This document shows positions 7,601 through 16,451 of a DNA stretch of 64,000 nt, in pieces. Every line of letters begins with the position of its first letter. The first letter of the stretch is position 1. Source of the DNA: Novosphingobium sp. B1 (GTDB lineage Bacteria > Pseudomonadota > Alphaproteobacteria > Sphingomonadales > Sphingomonadaceae). The DNA lies in assembly GCF_900176395.1 (NCBI RefSeq), contig NZ_FWXL01000009.1, forward strand, positions 52,347 to 116,346, written 5' to 3'. The position numbers were made by a program, and so were the translations under genes. Below the pieces are notes generated by a model. It searched no databases. It was not told the DNA's origin and saw only the letters and a program-made list of their open reading frames with translations.

Positions 7601-9285
7601 ATCGTCGGCGCATCGGATTCATAGTCCCACATCGTGTAGCCGAGGTAGGAATTGAGGAAGATATTAGGCTGGTGCATGTGGCAGTTCATGCACTGCGCGG
7701 TGGGAATGGCGCGGGTGAAGGCATGGACGAGCGGGTGGCCGCGTTCACGGTCCTGCATGGCGACAGGGCCCATCGGCTCGGCACCGTGGTCCGCTTCGGC
7801 CTTCGCGTGGCCCTTGGCATCGAGACCAGCCATGGCGTGGGCCGAGGCCTGGTCCATCTTGTCATGGTCCATCGAACCATGCGGCGCGACGCCCTTGCCC
7901 GGCGAATAGACAAGTTGTTCGGCAGACGAGATTGCCCGGGCGCAGTCGCCGTCCATATCGCTCGACCGTTCGGGATAGGTCTTGTCGCCGCCAACGTAGG
8001 CACCCTTGCCGCCCATAACCGTCGCCCGGACCTTGTCGTGATGCTCTTCCCTTTCAGCGTCGTATGAACCGTAAGCACCCTTGCGGTGCTGGCCCTCGCG
8101 CAGGGAATTGATCGTCGGGTCTGCAGTGATGGTCTGACCATCACGCCCGCATTTGCCGTAGTTCAGCGAGTGGCGCGGCTCGCGGTCATTCGCATAGATG
8201 ACATGGCACGAGGCACAGCCCGATGAGCGGTAGTCACCCGGCTGGTCGTTGGTGCCCATCTGGAACAGGAACGGGTCGTTCAGACGGGTCTTGTGGATGT
8301 TGAGCACGGGAATGGCGACGCGCAGGCCGGTCGCCGGGCCGCGGTTGGACTGCTTCAGGTCGGGGCGGCCCGGTTCGTCAAGACGCTGGATAAGGCCAGT
8401 CGAGTTGGGCAGCCCGATTTCGGGGAACTGCGGGTTGATGGTCCGGCCACCGTCCTCGAACACGCGGAACACGTCGCCTGGTGGAATCGTGTGCCAGCGT
8501 GGCAGAGGATACATGATCGGCAGTGCGCCACGGGCCTTCTCACGCGGCGTGACCGTACCCCACATCGGCTTGCCGTCCGCGCCGATTTCCTTGGACGCAG
8601 ACTTGAGCAGCGCCGGCTCGCCATTGCGGGTGAAGCTTTCGCCGAACAGGTAGTTCTTGAACGGCACGATACCGTTATTGTAGGCAGCGCCACCCCACAG
8701 CATCGCACCCGTCGACATCAGCGAGCGTTCCGATGCCTCGATGATCTGCATGTGGCACGCCCCGCAGGAATCGCGCGCGACGCGATAGTCCGACGGGTTC
8801 ACAAAACGGATGAACTCCGGGCTTTCCTTGGCAAGCAGGCCATAGGAGCGCTTGGGGTTTGCCGAAGATGGCCATCCCCAGGCGGCGGGATACTTGGGCA
8901 GGACGTGCGCGTCCTTCATTGCGCCGACATATTCCATGGAATTGCGGTTCCACGACCGGTCCGCCACGACCTTGGTGTTGCCACCATGGCAATCGGCGCA
9001 TGATAGCACCACGGCCGGGCTGGCGTGCATGGTGCGGTGGTCGCTCTGGGTATGGCAACTGACGCAGCCGGCGTTCTGCTTGTCGACGAAGGCCCACTGT
9101 TCCTCGGCCGTATCACCCGGCTGGCCACGAGGTGCGGCAGGCGCGCGCGTGTAGGTGACCTTCTGCGCCGTCTCCTCGCCCGAGGCATAGAGCGCGCTCG
9201 GCACGACAAGCGCGGTTAGCGCTGCAATGAGCCAGGCCAGCGGAAGGGAGCGGAAGCGGCGCGTGTGGATCATGAGCTTGGTCAT
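4699..9285 (-). CDS. decahaem c-type cytochrome with LVIVD-repeat C-terminal domain, 1528 aa
   Basis: A very large exported cytochrome. Residues 1-35 form a Sec signal peptide (LAWLIAALTALVVPSALYASG). Ten CXXCH haem sites follow, near residues 74, 96, 174, 357, 531, 713, 742, 869, 881 and 1006. Between sites four and five is a His/Met-rich stretch (about residues 468-513; HGSMDHDKMDQ, GHAKAEADHGAE) that could bind copper or another metal. After the last haem site, about 500 residues have beta-propeller-like repeats including LVIVDITAP (LVIVD family). No lipobox is seen. Its ATG shares one base with the stop of the barrel gene (TGATG), and it is last in the operon. A terminal electron-transfer or redox enzyme outside the inner membrane is inferred; the substrate is unknown. 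Confidence 0.88.
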   Translation of the reverse strand: MTKLMIHTRRFRSLPLAWLIAALTALVVPSALYASGEETAQKVTYTRAPAAPRGQPGDTAEEQWAFVDKQNAGCVSCHTQSDHRTMHASPAVVLSCADCHGGNTKVVADRSWNRNSMEYVGAMKDAHVLPKYPAAWGWPSSANPKRSYGLLAKESPEFIRFVNPSDYRVARDSCGACHMQIIEASERSLMSTGAMLWGGAAYNNGIVPFKNYLFGESFTRNGEPALLKSASKEIGADGKPMWGTVTPREKARGALPIMYPLPRWHTIPPGDVFRVFEDGGRTINPQFPEIGLPNSTGLIQRLDEPGRPDLKQSNRGPATGLRVAIPVLNIHKTRLNDPFLFQMGTNDQPGDYRSSGCASCHVIYANDREPRHSLNYGKCGRDGQTITADPTINSLREGQHRKGAYGSYDAEREEHHDKVRATVMGGKGAYVGGDKTYPERSSDMDGDCARAISSAEQLVYSPGKGVAPHGSMDHDKMDQASAHAMAGLDAKGHAKAEADHGAEPMGPVAMQDRERGHPLVHAFTRAIPTAQCMNCHMHQPNIFLNSYLGYTMWDYESDAPTMWPGPENRAPKPDGMSDEQYAKTFKKQFYPNIDEQREVLDRNPEGASTRGLWRDVEFLRNVYDVNDTLKDTQFADYHGHGWNFRAILKRDRRGNLLDDEGDMSSYGTDKAHIIDPNDPEKFRKAGEGKFVEPGASNPGKAVHMMDIHAQLGMQCADCHFAQDSHGNGMIYGEVANAVEIGCKDCHGTPDNYPTLLTSNMAAPEKGNNLALLRNADGQRRFEWFNEADGRRVLLQRSIIDPNLSWRVSLVKDSVDARFAGKMDASGKPIFNPKAARAKLMAKSASDDGVYKFGTGVPKEARAHRDDDMACFTCHLSWTTSCAGCHLPIEANWKSATHKYEEDYTRNYATYNPQVARDDMFQLGKHQRNKSSGSDPVQFDAAGNPVSGKAITAPIRSTSALILSSTNINRERIYVQQPPISSIGYSSQAFAPHFPHTVRKNETKQCTDCHVSEDDDNNATMAQLLLLGTNYVNFVGMNAWFGLDGGFEAVRVTEWDEPQAVIGSYLHRYAYPDYWKQHVEKNGRELKNWTRGRIVDGKLSGETTGQEQFANVVEGTKDAVRCLQMRGEYMFVAEGKGGFRAYDIAAIGNKGFSERITTAPFSPLGHDTHVATTNATCMALPTNQSIAPTRNTPELRGLNQEQPFSPIYSYAFVTDAVEGLIAVNVDTLADGEFRNNFFDRALTFNPDGVLTGARHITLAGDYAYIVTDKALVTVHLPKPWSAQKPCEVAEKKGGETCLDPRITSVVPLRDPRATAAQFRYLWVTTANGLELMDITNLAQPKAVPSATLPLADARRVYLARTYAYVAAKSQGLVIVDITAPTRPTIYTSYTADGQLNDAEDVIVGSTNASLFAYVADGRNGMKVLQLTSPASQPNFYGFSPEPKPELIAWARTPTPALALSKGLDRDRGVDETGGQMAVFGRLGSRPFTRPEMEELFLNGKGEVFRVSNAVDMSLWVGAKAAPMLARIDN

Positions 9286-11309
9286 CAGAAGGCCAGGGTC
9301 GCGTTGGCGAGGACGGAATAGAAGCGCTTGGCCTTGCCCTGTTGTGCGAACAGGTCATCAAAGCCGCCGCCCGGTTCGAGCACGGCGCCCGAGAGGCGGA
9401 AGACGATGTTCTGCGAGGCGTTTGGCCGCCAGATTGCCGAGACCGAGGCATCGAAGCCGATGTCCCGCGGGATCGAGCCCTCGTTGCGCAGGATCTGGAT
9501 AATCCTGGTGTTCTCGAACCACAGGTGGTTGACGTTGGTCGATACGCGCAAGGTGGGCGTCAGGTCGAAATCGGTGCCAAGGCCGAGCAGCATCGTGCCG
9601 GGATTGGTGAAATTGGACTGCCCCTGCTCCTTGGACGTGCGCAGAGAATTGAGGATGCCATTGCGTCCATTGACCGAGATTGCACGCCCCCCACCGGCAA
9701 ACGGGATGGTCTGGCGAATCCAGTAGCTGGTATCGGCCCCTGCGAACTGCGGATTTTCGAAGATCGCGTCGAAGCCGCCTTCGGTCTTGTCGTAAGGATC
9801 GCTGTCACCACTGGCCCACAGGCCTGAGAGGCGGATCCGCGTCCAGTCGATGTCGTAGCTGAGTTCGGCGGCGGCCATGAAGGCCTTGATCTCTGCCGCG
9901 CGGCTGGTGATGAAGTTGTTGCGATCCTCGCCCAGCGCGAGATAGGCCTGCGCGGTGAGGTTCAGCCGGCCGATGCGGCCATCGGCGGCATAGCCGAGGT
10001 ACACGACATCGTATTCCCGGCCGCGCAGATCGCCCAACAATGCCGGACGGACCGGGAAACCATTGGTATCGACCGTGATGTCGTTCCGTTCGCGGTTCAT
10101 GTTGTAGGTGACCGAGACCTGGCTGGTCAGGCCGACGATCGGGAAATCCTGCCGATAGAGATTGCCCATGAACACCCAGTCGTTGCGCGGGGCACGGCTG
10201 ACGTCGTTCAGGCCGGAATTTGTTTCCTTCTCGAGCCGCCAGAACGCGGCAAGATTGAACTGGAAGCGGTTGTTGTCCCGATTGCCGAACAGGCGGATGC
10301 CAAGCTGGTTGTCGTTGAACAGGAAACCGCGAAAATCGGACTGGATCGGCTGGATGCCGGTGCGGATCGAGACGAAATCGTACCGCTTCGAATCGAACCG
10401 GCCGATATGATAATCCATGAAGGCTTCCTGCAGGCCAACAAAGGCGTCGGTGCGCCTGGTGCCCTTCGATGGTTCGACAAACAGGACTCGCCGCTCGGGC
10501 ACCTGAACGTGGTTGATGTTACCGGCGATAGCGATGCGATACTCGATGACCGGCGGCTTGTAGGCCGTCATACCCTTCAACAGCGAAAGGCTGGCGATGA
10601 ACGTCTGCGACAGCACAAGACTGTTGCTGTGACCGAACACGTCGATGGCGTTGGGGTTGGTCGTCGTCTGGTTGCCAACGGGAATCGGGAAACTGCGCGG
10701 TTCTACGACGGTGTCCGAGATGGCGCCGGCCAGGAGATACCAGTCATCGCCCTTGAGAAAGCCGGGGCGCTTGCCACGCGCGAGTGGCCTGTCGCCCTTC
10801 AGCAGGTTGTGGTGGAATGGATCGAGCTGCGAATGGCAGGCATATTCGAGCTTGGGAAAGAGCGTGTATATCGCCCGATCCTTCTGCCCGGTCTGATTGT
10901 CCTTCTGCGGGCAGAGCGATGACATGATACGCCAGCGATCTGGCAGCGCGACATCGAGACCGAGGTCTCCCACTGCGCCTTCGCCGTCGTACTTGTCGTA
11001 AAACGCTTCGGGTGGCGGCGCATTTACGGCGCCCGGATTGTCCTGCTCGACCTTCTCGGGGAGCTGCTTGTTGAAGCCAGGCCGGCGGCGACCGTCGATC
11101 AGTGCGCCATCAGCGTCGGTCTCGCCACCCGGAAGCGGTGCTGCCTCGCTTTGTGCGCTCGTCGCCGCTTGCGGCTCACCAGAGCCTGCCTGTGCGGCTT
11201 CTACTGCGGCAAGCACGTGAAACGGCAGTGTGGCCGGCAGTGTGGCGGGCTGGGCGTGCGGCTGGGCGATACCGAGGACTGGCGCGACGAGGAGAGCCAC
11301 CTGCTGCAT
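9285..11309 (-). CDS. outer-membrane beta-barrel protein of the multihaem operon, 674 aa
   Basis: Probably a porin-like barrel that partners the two cytochromes. Evidence: a hydrophobic export signal at the N-terminus, many alternating amphipathic strands separated by Asp/Asn/Gly-rich turns (FGNRDNNRFQFNLAAFWRL, TPTLRVSTNVNHLW), and a final strand ending in phenylalanine (FYSVLANATLAF), typical of BAM substrates. A proline/alanine-rich segment of about 60 residues precedes the barrel. No haem motif is present, and the N-terminal CxxC of MtrB is not seen. The ATG at 11309 shares one base with the stop of the upstream lipoprotein gene; the GTG one codon earlier is an alternative. The specific family was not identified. 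Confidence 0.8.
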   Translation of the reverse strand: MQQVALLVAPVLGIAQPHAQPATLPATLPFHVLAAVEAAQAGSGEPQAATSAQSEAAPLPGGETDADGALIDGRRRPGFNKQLPEKVEQDNPGAVNAPPPEAFYDKYDGEGAVGDLGLDVALPDRWRIMSSLCPQKDNQTGQKDRAIYTLFPKLEYACHSQLDPFHHNLLKGDRPLARGKRPGFLKGDDWYLLAGAISDTVVEPRSFPIPVGNQTTTNPNAIDVFGHSNSLVLSQTFIASLSLLKGMTAYKPPVIEYRIAIAGNINHVQVPERRVLFVEPSKGTRRTDAFVGLQEAFMDYHIGRFDSKRYDFVSIRTGIQPIQSDFRGFLFNDNQLGIRLFGNRDNNRFQFNLAAFWRLEKETNSGLNDVSRAPRNDWVFMGNLYRQDFPIVGLTSQVSVTYNMNRERNDITVDTNGFPVRPALLGDLRGREYDVVYLGYAADGRIGRLNLTAQAYLALGEDRNNFITSRAAEIKAFMAAAELSYDIDWTRIRLSGLWASGDSDPYDKTEGGFDAIFENPQFAGADTSYWIRQTIPFAGGGRAISVNGRNGILNSLRTSKEQGQSNFTNPGTMLLGLGTDFDLTPTLRVSTNVNHLWFENTRIIQILRNEGSIPRDIGFDASVSAIWRPNASQNIVFRLSGAVLEPGGGFDDLFAQQGKAKRFYSVLANATLAF

Positions 11310-13297
11310 CACTTGCCCTCGCAGACGTTCTGGTCGGTCGTATCAAGGAATGGCGCGAACGGGCAGTTCACATAGCGCAGGCGCACCCCCTGCCCGACCG
11401 GCACCACGATGGTATCGGCGCGAATTTCCTTGGGCGCATTGCCGATCGTGCCGGCCTTGGCGCCGCCATTGTGCGTCCCGAGGAAGGCGATCATGTCGTC
11501 CTGGTCGATACCGTCGCCGGAAATGCCGATTGCGCCGACGAGCTTGCCGTTACGATAGATCGGCACCGAGCCGGGGAAGATCTGGATACCGTTGGCCAGC
11601 CGCTTCTTGCCGGTAGGGGTGTCGGGCACGGCGGTGCAGCGCTGCACCACATCGCGCGCGTTGAGCGAGCCTTCGACGAAGACCGCGTGCTGCAGGAGGT
11701 TTGCCTTGACCAGCGCGATCTGCAGGCCCGTGGCAAGCGGGCTGAAATCGGTGATCGGCCGCGAGAACGGACCGTTCGGGCGGCCGACTTCGCCATCCGG
11801 GAAGAACGGGCGCGAGAGATTGCCGCCAGAGCGATCGGCAAAGGCGATTTTGCCAGTGAGTGCGGTCTGATCGCCCAGAAAATCGCGCGCACGCTGGACG
11901 AAAGCCGGGATTTCGGCATCGGTGTTGGCGAGCAATTGTTCGGCGGCAACGCGGTTCGAGAAGAACGCTGCGGTGCGGGCCTTCTGCAGCGACACGTCGA
12001 TACCGAAGATCGGCGCATCCGGACCACGAACAAGGCCGAGCACCTCGCCATAGGTGTCGACGACCGAAATCGAGACTTGGGCACGGCTATCGAGCGGGCG
12101 ACGGATCTGCGCGCGCGCGCGCGTCATGATGGTAAAGGCCTCTTCGAGCACCGCGCGCACTTCGGCCGCCGTCAGCGGCGTTCCGACCTCGGCCGCGTCG
12201 GTCCCTCCCTTGATCGGGTAGCGATCGTTGCCGGCGCCGTCGCTGAGCACGTAAGCGTCGGCGAGAGAGAACTCGCTCGTCTTGGCGCGACGAATGCCGC
12301 TGGCCTCGGTGCCGTAGGGCGTCCCCGGGAGCACGTCGCGCCCGTCGTAGTAGCCGCGGACCGGGATCAGCGTGCCCACGACGTTGTTGATCGCGGCAAA
12401 GCTGGTCTGCAACGGGTGCAGGCCTTCGATGCGGGCGTCCGCGAAGCGGAGGGTCGATCCGTCGACCGGGATGCGATCAGCCCGGATGTCCAATGCGGGC
12501 GCAAAGCCCTGTATGCCGGCGAGCGCCATGAATTCCTCAGGGTCGCCGTCGACATTGGTCACATCGGGATCGTAGGCATAATCTCCGTCCGCCATGACGC
12601 CGATGCCGCCGACAACCACTCCGTTCTTGTAAAGCGGCAAACCGCCTGGGTCAGCCGCAAGGCCGAGCGGCGCGCGCTTGGGTCCGATGAAGGCAGCAGT
12701 GCCCGGATTTCCCGTTACAAAGCGAGACGAAAGATCCGAACAGGGGAGCTGACTGAACTGGACGCCGAACAGCGGGCCGGATTCCAGACCCGGCGTGTTC
12801 GGCGCCGGCGGGAAATGTTCCTGCACGATCATGCTGGCCGTGCGAGTGGAAAAAGCATTGCCGCTGGAAGAGAGATAGGCCGCTGTCACAGCCTTCGAGA
12901 TCGCGCCCATGGTCGCCTCGACCTCAAGGCCCTGCGCGTCGATCTCGCGCGGGGAAATCTCGCCGGTGGCGGTGCGCTGGCTGATGAGCATCCGCGTGGC
13001 CGCGCCGTTCATGCGGAAAACGCCAAGCACGTTGCCGACACGATCGACGACCGCGATGATCGCAGGATAATTGAGCGCCCTCGCCTCACCCACGGCCTGC
13101 GCGATGATCTGCTGGACTTCGGCGGCCGTCAGCGCTTCCTGCGCCGGATCGCTGAAGAAGCGCGCCGCTGCGGTGGGCGTTGGCGTTGGCGTGAAGGTCC
13201 CGCCGGAGCTGGAATCACCGCCGCCACACCCAGCAAGCGTCAGGGACAGGGCAAGCGCGACCGCGGTGGTCTGACGAAGAGCCAGCGGCAGGGGCAT
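11309..13297 (-). CDS. lipoprotein with two HbpS/GlcG-like domains, 662 aa
   Basis: An exported lipoprotein: the N-terminal hydrophobic stretch ends in a lipobox LAGC (Cys about 23), then a Ser/Gly/Thr/Pro-rich linker. Two GlcG/HbpS-like domains follow. The first runs about 55-260 (LTAAEVQQIIAQAVGEAR, AVVDRVGNVLGVFRMNG, YKNGVVVGGIGVMADG). The second runs about 395-640 (LTAAEVRAVLEEAF, VVDTYGEVLGLVRGPD, YRNGKLVGAIGISGDG). HbpS proteins bind haem in other bacteria, and GlcG-type proteins occur next to oxidoreductases. Here a haem or cofactor handling role beside multihaem cytochromes is inferred. Both junctions in the operon are TGATG. A double-domain lipidated form is unusual in my experience. 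Confidence 0.85.
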   Translation of the reverse strand: MPLPLALRQTTAVALALSLTLAGCGGGDSSSGGTFTPTPTPTAAARFFSDPAQEALTAAEVQQIIAQAVGEARALNYPAIIAVVDRVGNVLGVFRMNGAATRMLISQRTATGEISPREIDAQGLEVEATMGAISKAVTAAYLSSSGNAFSTRTASMIVQEHFPPAPNTPGLESGPLFGVQFSQLPCSDLSSRFVTGNPGTAAFIGPKRAPLGLAADPGGLPLYKNGVVVGGIGVMADGDYAYDPDVTNVDGDPEEFMALAGIQGFAPALDIRADRIPVDGSTLRFADARIEGLHPLQTSFAAINNVVGTLIPVRGYYDGRDVLPGTPYGTEASGIRRAKTSEFSLADAYVLSDGAGNDRYPIKGGTDAAEVGTPLTAAEVRAVLEEAFTIMTRARAQIRRPLDSRAQVSISVVDTYGEVLGLVRGPDAPIFGIDVSLQKARTAAFFSNRVAAEQLLANTDAEIPAFVQRARDFLGDQTALTGKIAFADRSGGNLSRPFFPDGEVGRPNGPFSRPITDFSPLATGLQIALVKANLLQHAVFVEGSLNARDVVQRCTAVPDTPTGKKRLANGIQIFPGSVPIYRNGKLVGAIGISGDGIDQDDMIAFLGTHNGGAKAGTIGNAPKEIRADTIVVPVGQGVRLRYVNCPFAPFLDTTDQNVCEGK

Positions 13298-14715
13298 CAG
13301 CGAAGGCTCCGGATCGAACGGACCGCGCTGCCGAGCGCGCGGCGGAAGGCGAGCGGCTGGAACCCGTTGGGATCGCGCACCGCGGCATAGGCCTGGTTGA
13401 TCTGCACACGCAGGCCATTGGCCGCGCCGGACGAAACCATGCCCTGGTTCACCATGCCGCCAAGCAGGGTATCGACCGCCATGACCGACTGCACCGCACC
13501 TTCATAATCGGTGTAGCGTTCACCGATGGCATCGCTGGCGATCGATTCCATGATCGCGAAGGTCTGCTCGCGAGTGAAGCTGGTCGACGCAAAGCGGTCG
13601 GACAGGGCATCTGCCGACTGGCGCAATGCTTGCGCTGCTGCGACCGTTTCGGCCCGGTTAGCCAGCATTGCCTTGTGGAAGGCCTTGGCCCGCGCATCGA
13701 ACTGGGCCGCAGCGTCTGGCGCGACCACGCGCGCGGCGGCGAGCAACATGATCATGTTCTCGTCATTGTAGGGCGGCGTGCCGAGATCGACCGGACGGCC
13801 CGGGTTGCGCACGGCCGTGACGTTGCCGTCCTCGCTGTCGTAGATCCGGCGATGGCAGGAATGGCAATCGTAGAATGTGAACTCGGGGAAGATCCCATCC
13901 ATCGCCCGCGCCGGCTGGCTGTAGAGTTCGAGGCTGCGCTTTACCGCTTCGGCCTGGCCCACCGCCCACATGCGCATGGCGCTGGTCTTGCCGCCCTTTC
14001 GCTGGACATAATCGGCGTCCTCATCGTGGTGCTGCTGCAGCGTGGAGAACAGGTCCAGTTCGAACGAGATGCGCGGATGACCGGCGGCCATGATACGGTG
14101 GGCAATGAACTGCCCCCTGGCATCGCCCGAGAAGTGGCAATCGAGGCATACCTGCGCCTTGACCTGCGGCCGCACGAGGTCGGTCATCCCTTGCGCGACG
14201 TTGCGAGTGTGGCTGGCGCCGACGGTGTAGTGAGTCGAGAGCCAGCCGCCCGATGCGCCGTGGCAAGCTTCGCAATCGACGCCATCGGATGGACGCGAGG
14301 ATCCGGGCGATGCGTGGCAGCCGGCGCATTCGCGCTGAACGCCGGCAGCATCAAGACCCATGCGGCGGACGATCGCCTGGCCGCGCGGCTCCTGAATCAC
14401 GCGCCAGGCGCGGCTGTGCGCGCCGGTAGGCGAGGAATCTTCCTGCCAGCGCAGCACTTCATCCTGGCGCACGACGGCGCCATCGGCAACGCTGCGGCCG
14501 TGACAGGTGGAGCCGGCACACGACGCTACGCCAAGATGGCCGCGCATTCCCATCGGCGCGCCCTGAGCCTGCACTGCAGCGGGAGAAACAAGCGACGATG
14601 CGCCAAGCGCAACGCCGGCCATGGCGACGCAAGCCGCGAAGGCCATAACGCCCGAACGCGGAACAGCCCGGCATAATGCCGCAAGCCGCCGGATTGCCAT
14701 GTAGTATCTCTGCAT
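13297..14715 (-). CDS. periplasmic multihaem cytochrome c (c554-like), 472 aa
   Basis: First gene of the four-gene unit. A long Sec-type leader ends near VQAQG (about residue 52). Four CXXCH sites are at residues 130, 148, 190 and 284. A fifth, atypical CX4CH site is at residues 66-72 (CAGSTCH). The segments GASHTRNV and AAGHPRISFELD fit the cytochrome c554/multihaem family, where extra histidines act as distal ligands. The remaining 180 residues are helical and haem-free. The ATG at 14715 has GAGGGG just upstream. It is probably the periplasmic electron shuttle of the system (inference). The end overlaps the HbpS-like gene by one base. Confidence 0.88.
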   Translation of the reverse strand: MQRYYMAIRRLAALCRAVPRSGVMAFAACVAMAGVALGASSLVSPAAVQAQGAPMGMRGHLGVASCAGSTCHGRSVADGAVVRQDEVLRWQEDSSPTGAHSRAWRVIQEPRGQAIVRRMGLDAAGVQRECAGCHASPGSSRPSDGVDCEACHGASGGWLSTHYTVGASHTRNVAQGMTDLVRPQVKAQVCLDCHFSGDARGQFIAHRIMAAGHPRISFELDLFSTLQQHHDEDADYVQRKGGKTSAMRMWAVGQAEAVKRSLELYSQPARAMDGIFPEFTFYDCHSCHRRIYDSEDGNVTAVRNPGRPVDLGTPPYNDENMIMLLAAARVVAPDAAAQFDARAKAFHKAMLANRAETVAAAQALRQSADALSDRFASTSFTREQTFAIMESIASDAIGERYTDYEGAVQSVMAVDTLLGGMVNQGMVSSGAANGLRVQINQAYAAVRDPNGFQPLAFRRALGSAVRSIRSLR

Positions 14716-14835
14716 TGCCCCTCGTCCCCACCGGCGGACCGCAACGCTGGCTTTGCCTAGCGTTGCGATGATTGCCGGAAGTGCTGCAATGCGACCCCGT
14801 TACCCTTAGACTAGGACACTCTTGCCATATCGTTC

Positions 14836-14853
14836 AAGTGCCGAATGGCACTT
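14836..14853. promoter_or_regulatory. dyad AAGTGCC-GAAT-GGCACTT upstream of the multihaem operon
   Basis: A perfect 7-bp inverted repeat with a 4-base centre. It lies 121 bases upstream of the multihaem operon start and 42 bases downstream of the aldehyde dehydrogenase stop, both on the minus strand. No T-run follows on the minus strand, so an operator for the cytochrome operon is at least as likely as a terminator for the dehydrogenase gene. Confidence 0.4.
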
Positions 14854-14894
14854 TCAAACATGAAACAGCAACAGTTTGACCATCGCCCCGATGC

Positions 14895-16331
<1,437 letters not shown>

Positions 16332-16451
16332 TGTTCTGATTCTCCAACGTCTCCCCGGATCAGGCGGGGGATCGTATTTCCATGAAGCGCCGTCTGCTGC
16401 CAAACGTCACCCGGGACTGGCCCGGGGCGACGGCATCGAGTTGGCTGAACC

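Noticed and set aside
11102..13390. 762-codon open frame on the plus strand
   Set aside because: It lies wholly opposite the HbpS-like gene, with Arg/Ala/Gly-rich composition and no recognisable domain; a high-GC shadow.
14836..14853. Rho-independent terminator for the aldehyde dehydrogenase
   Set aside because: A stem is present but no T-run follows it on the minus strand; kept only as a possible operator.
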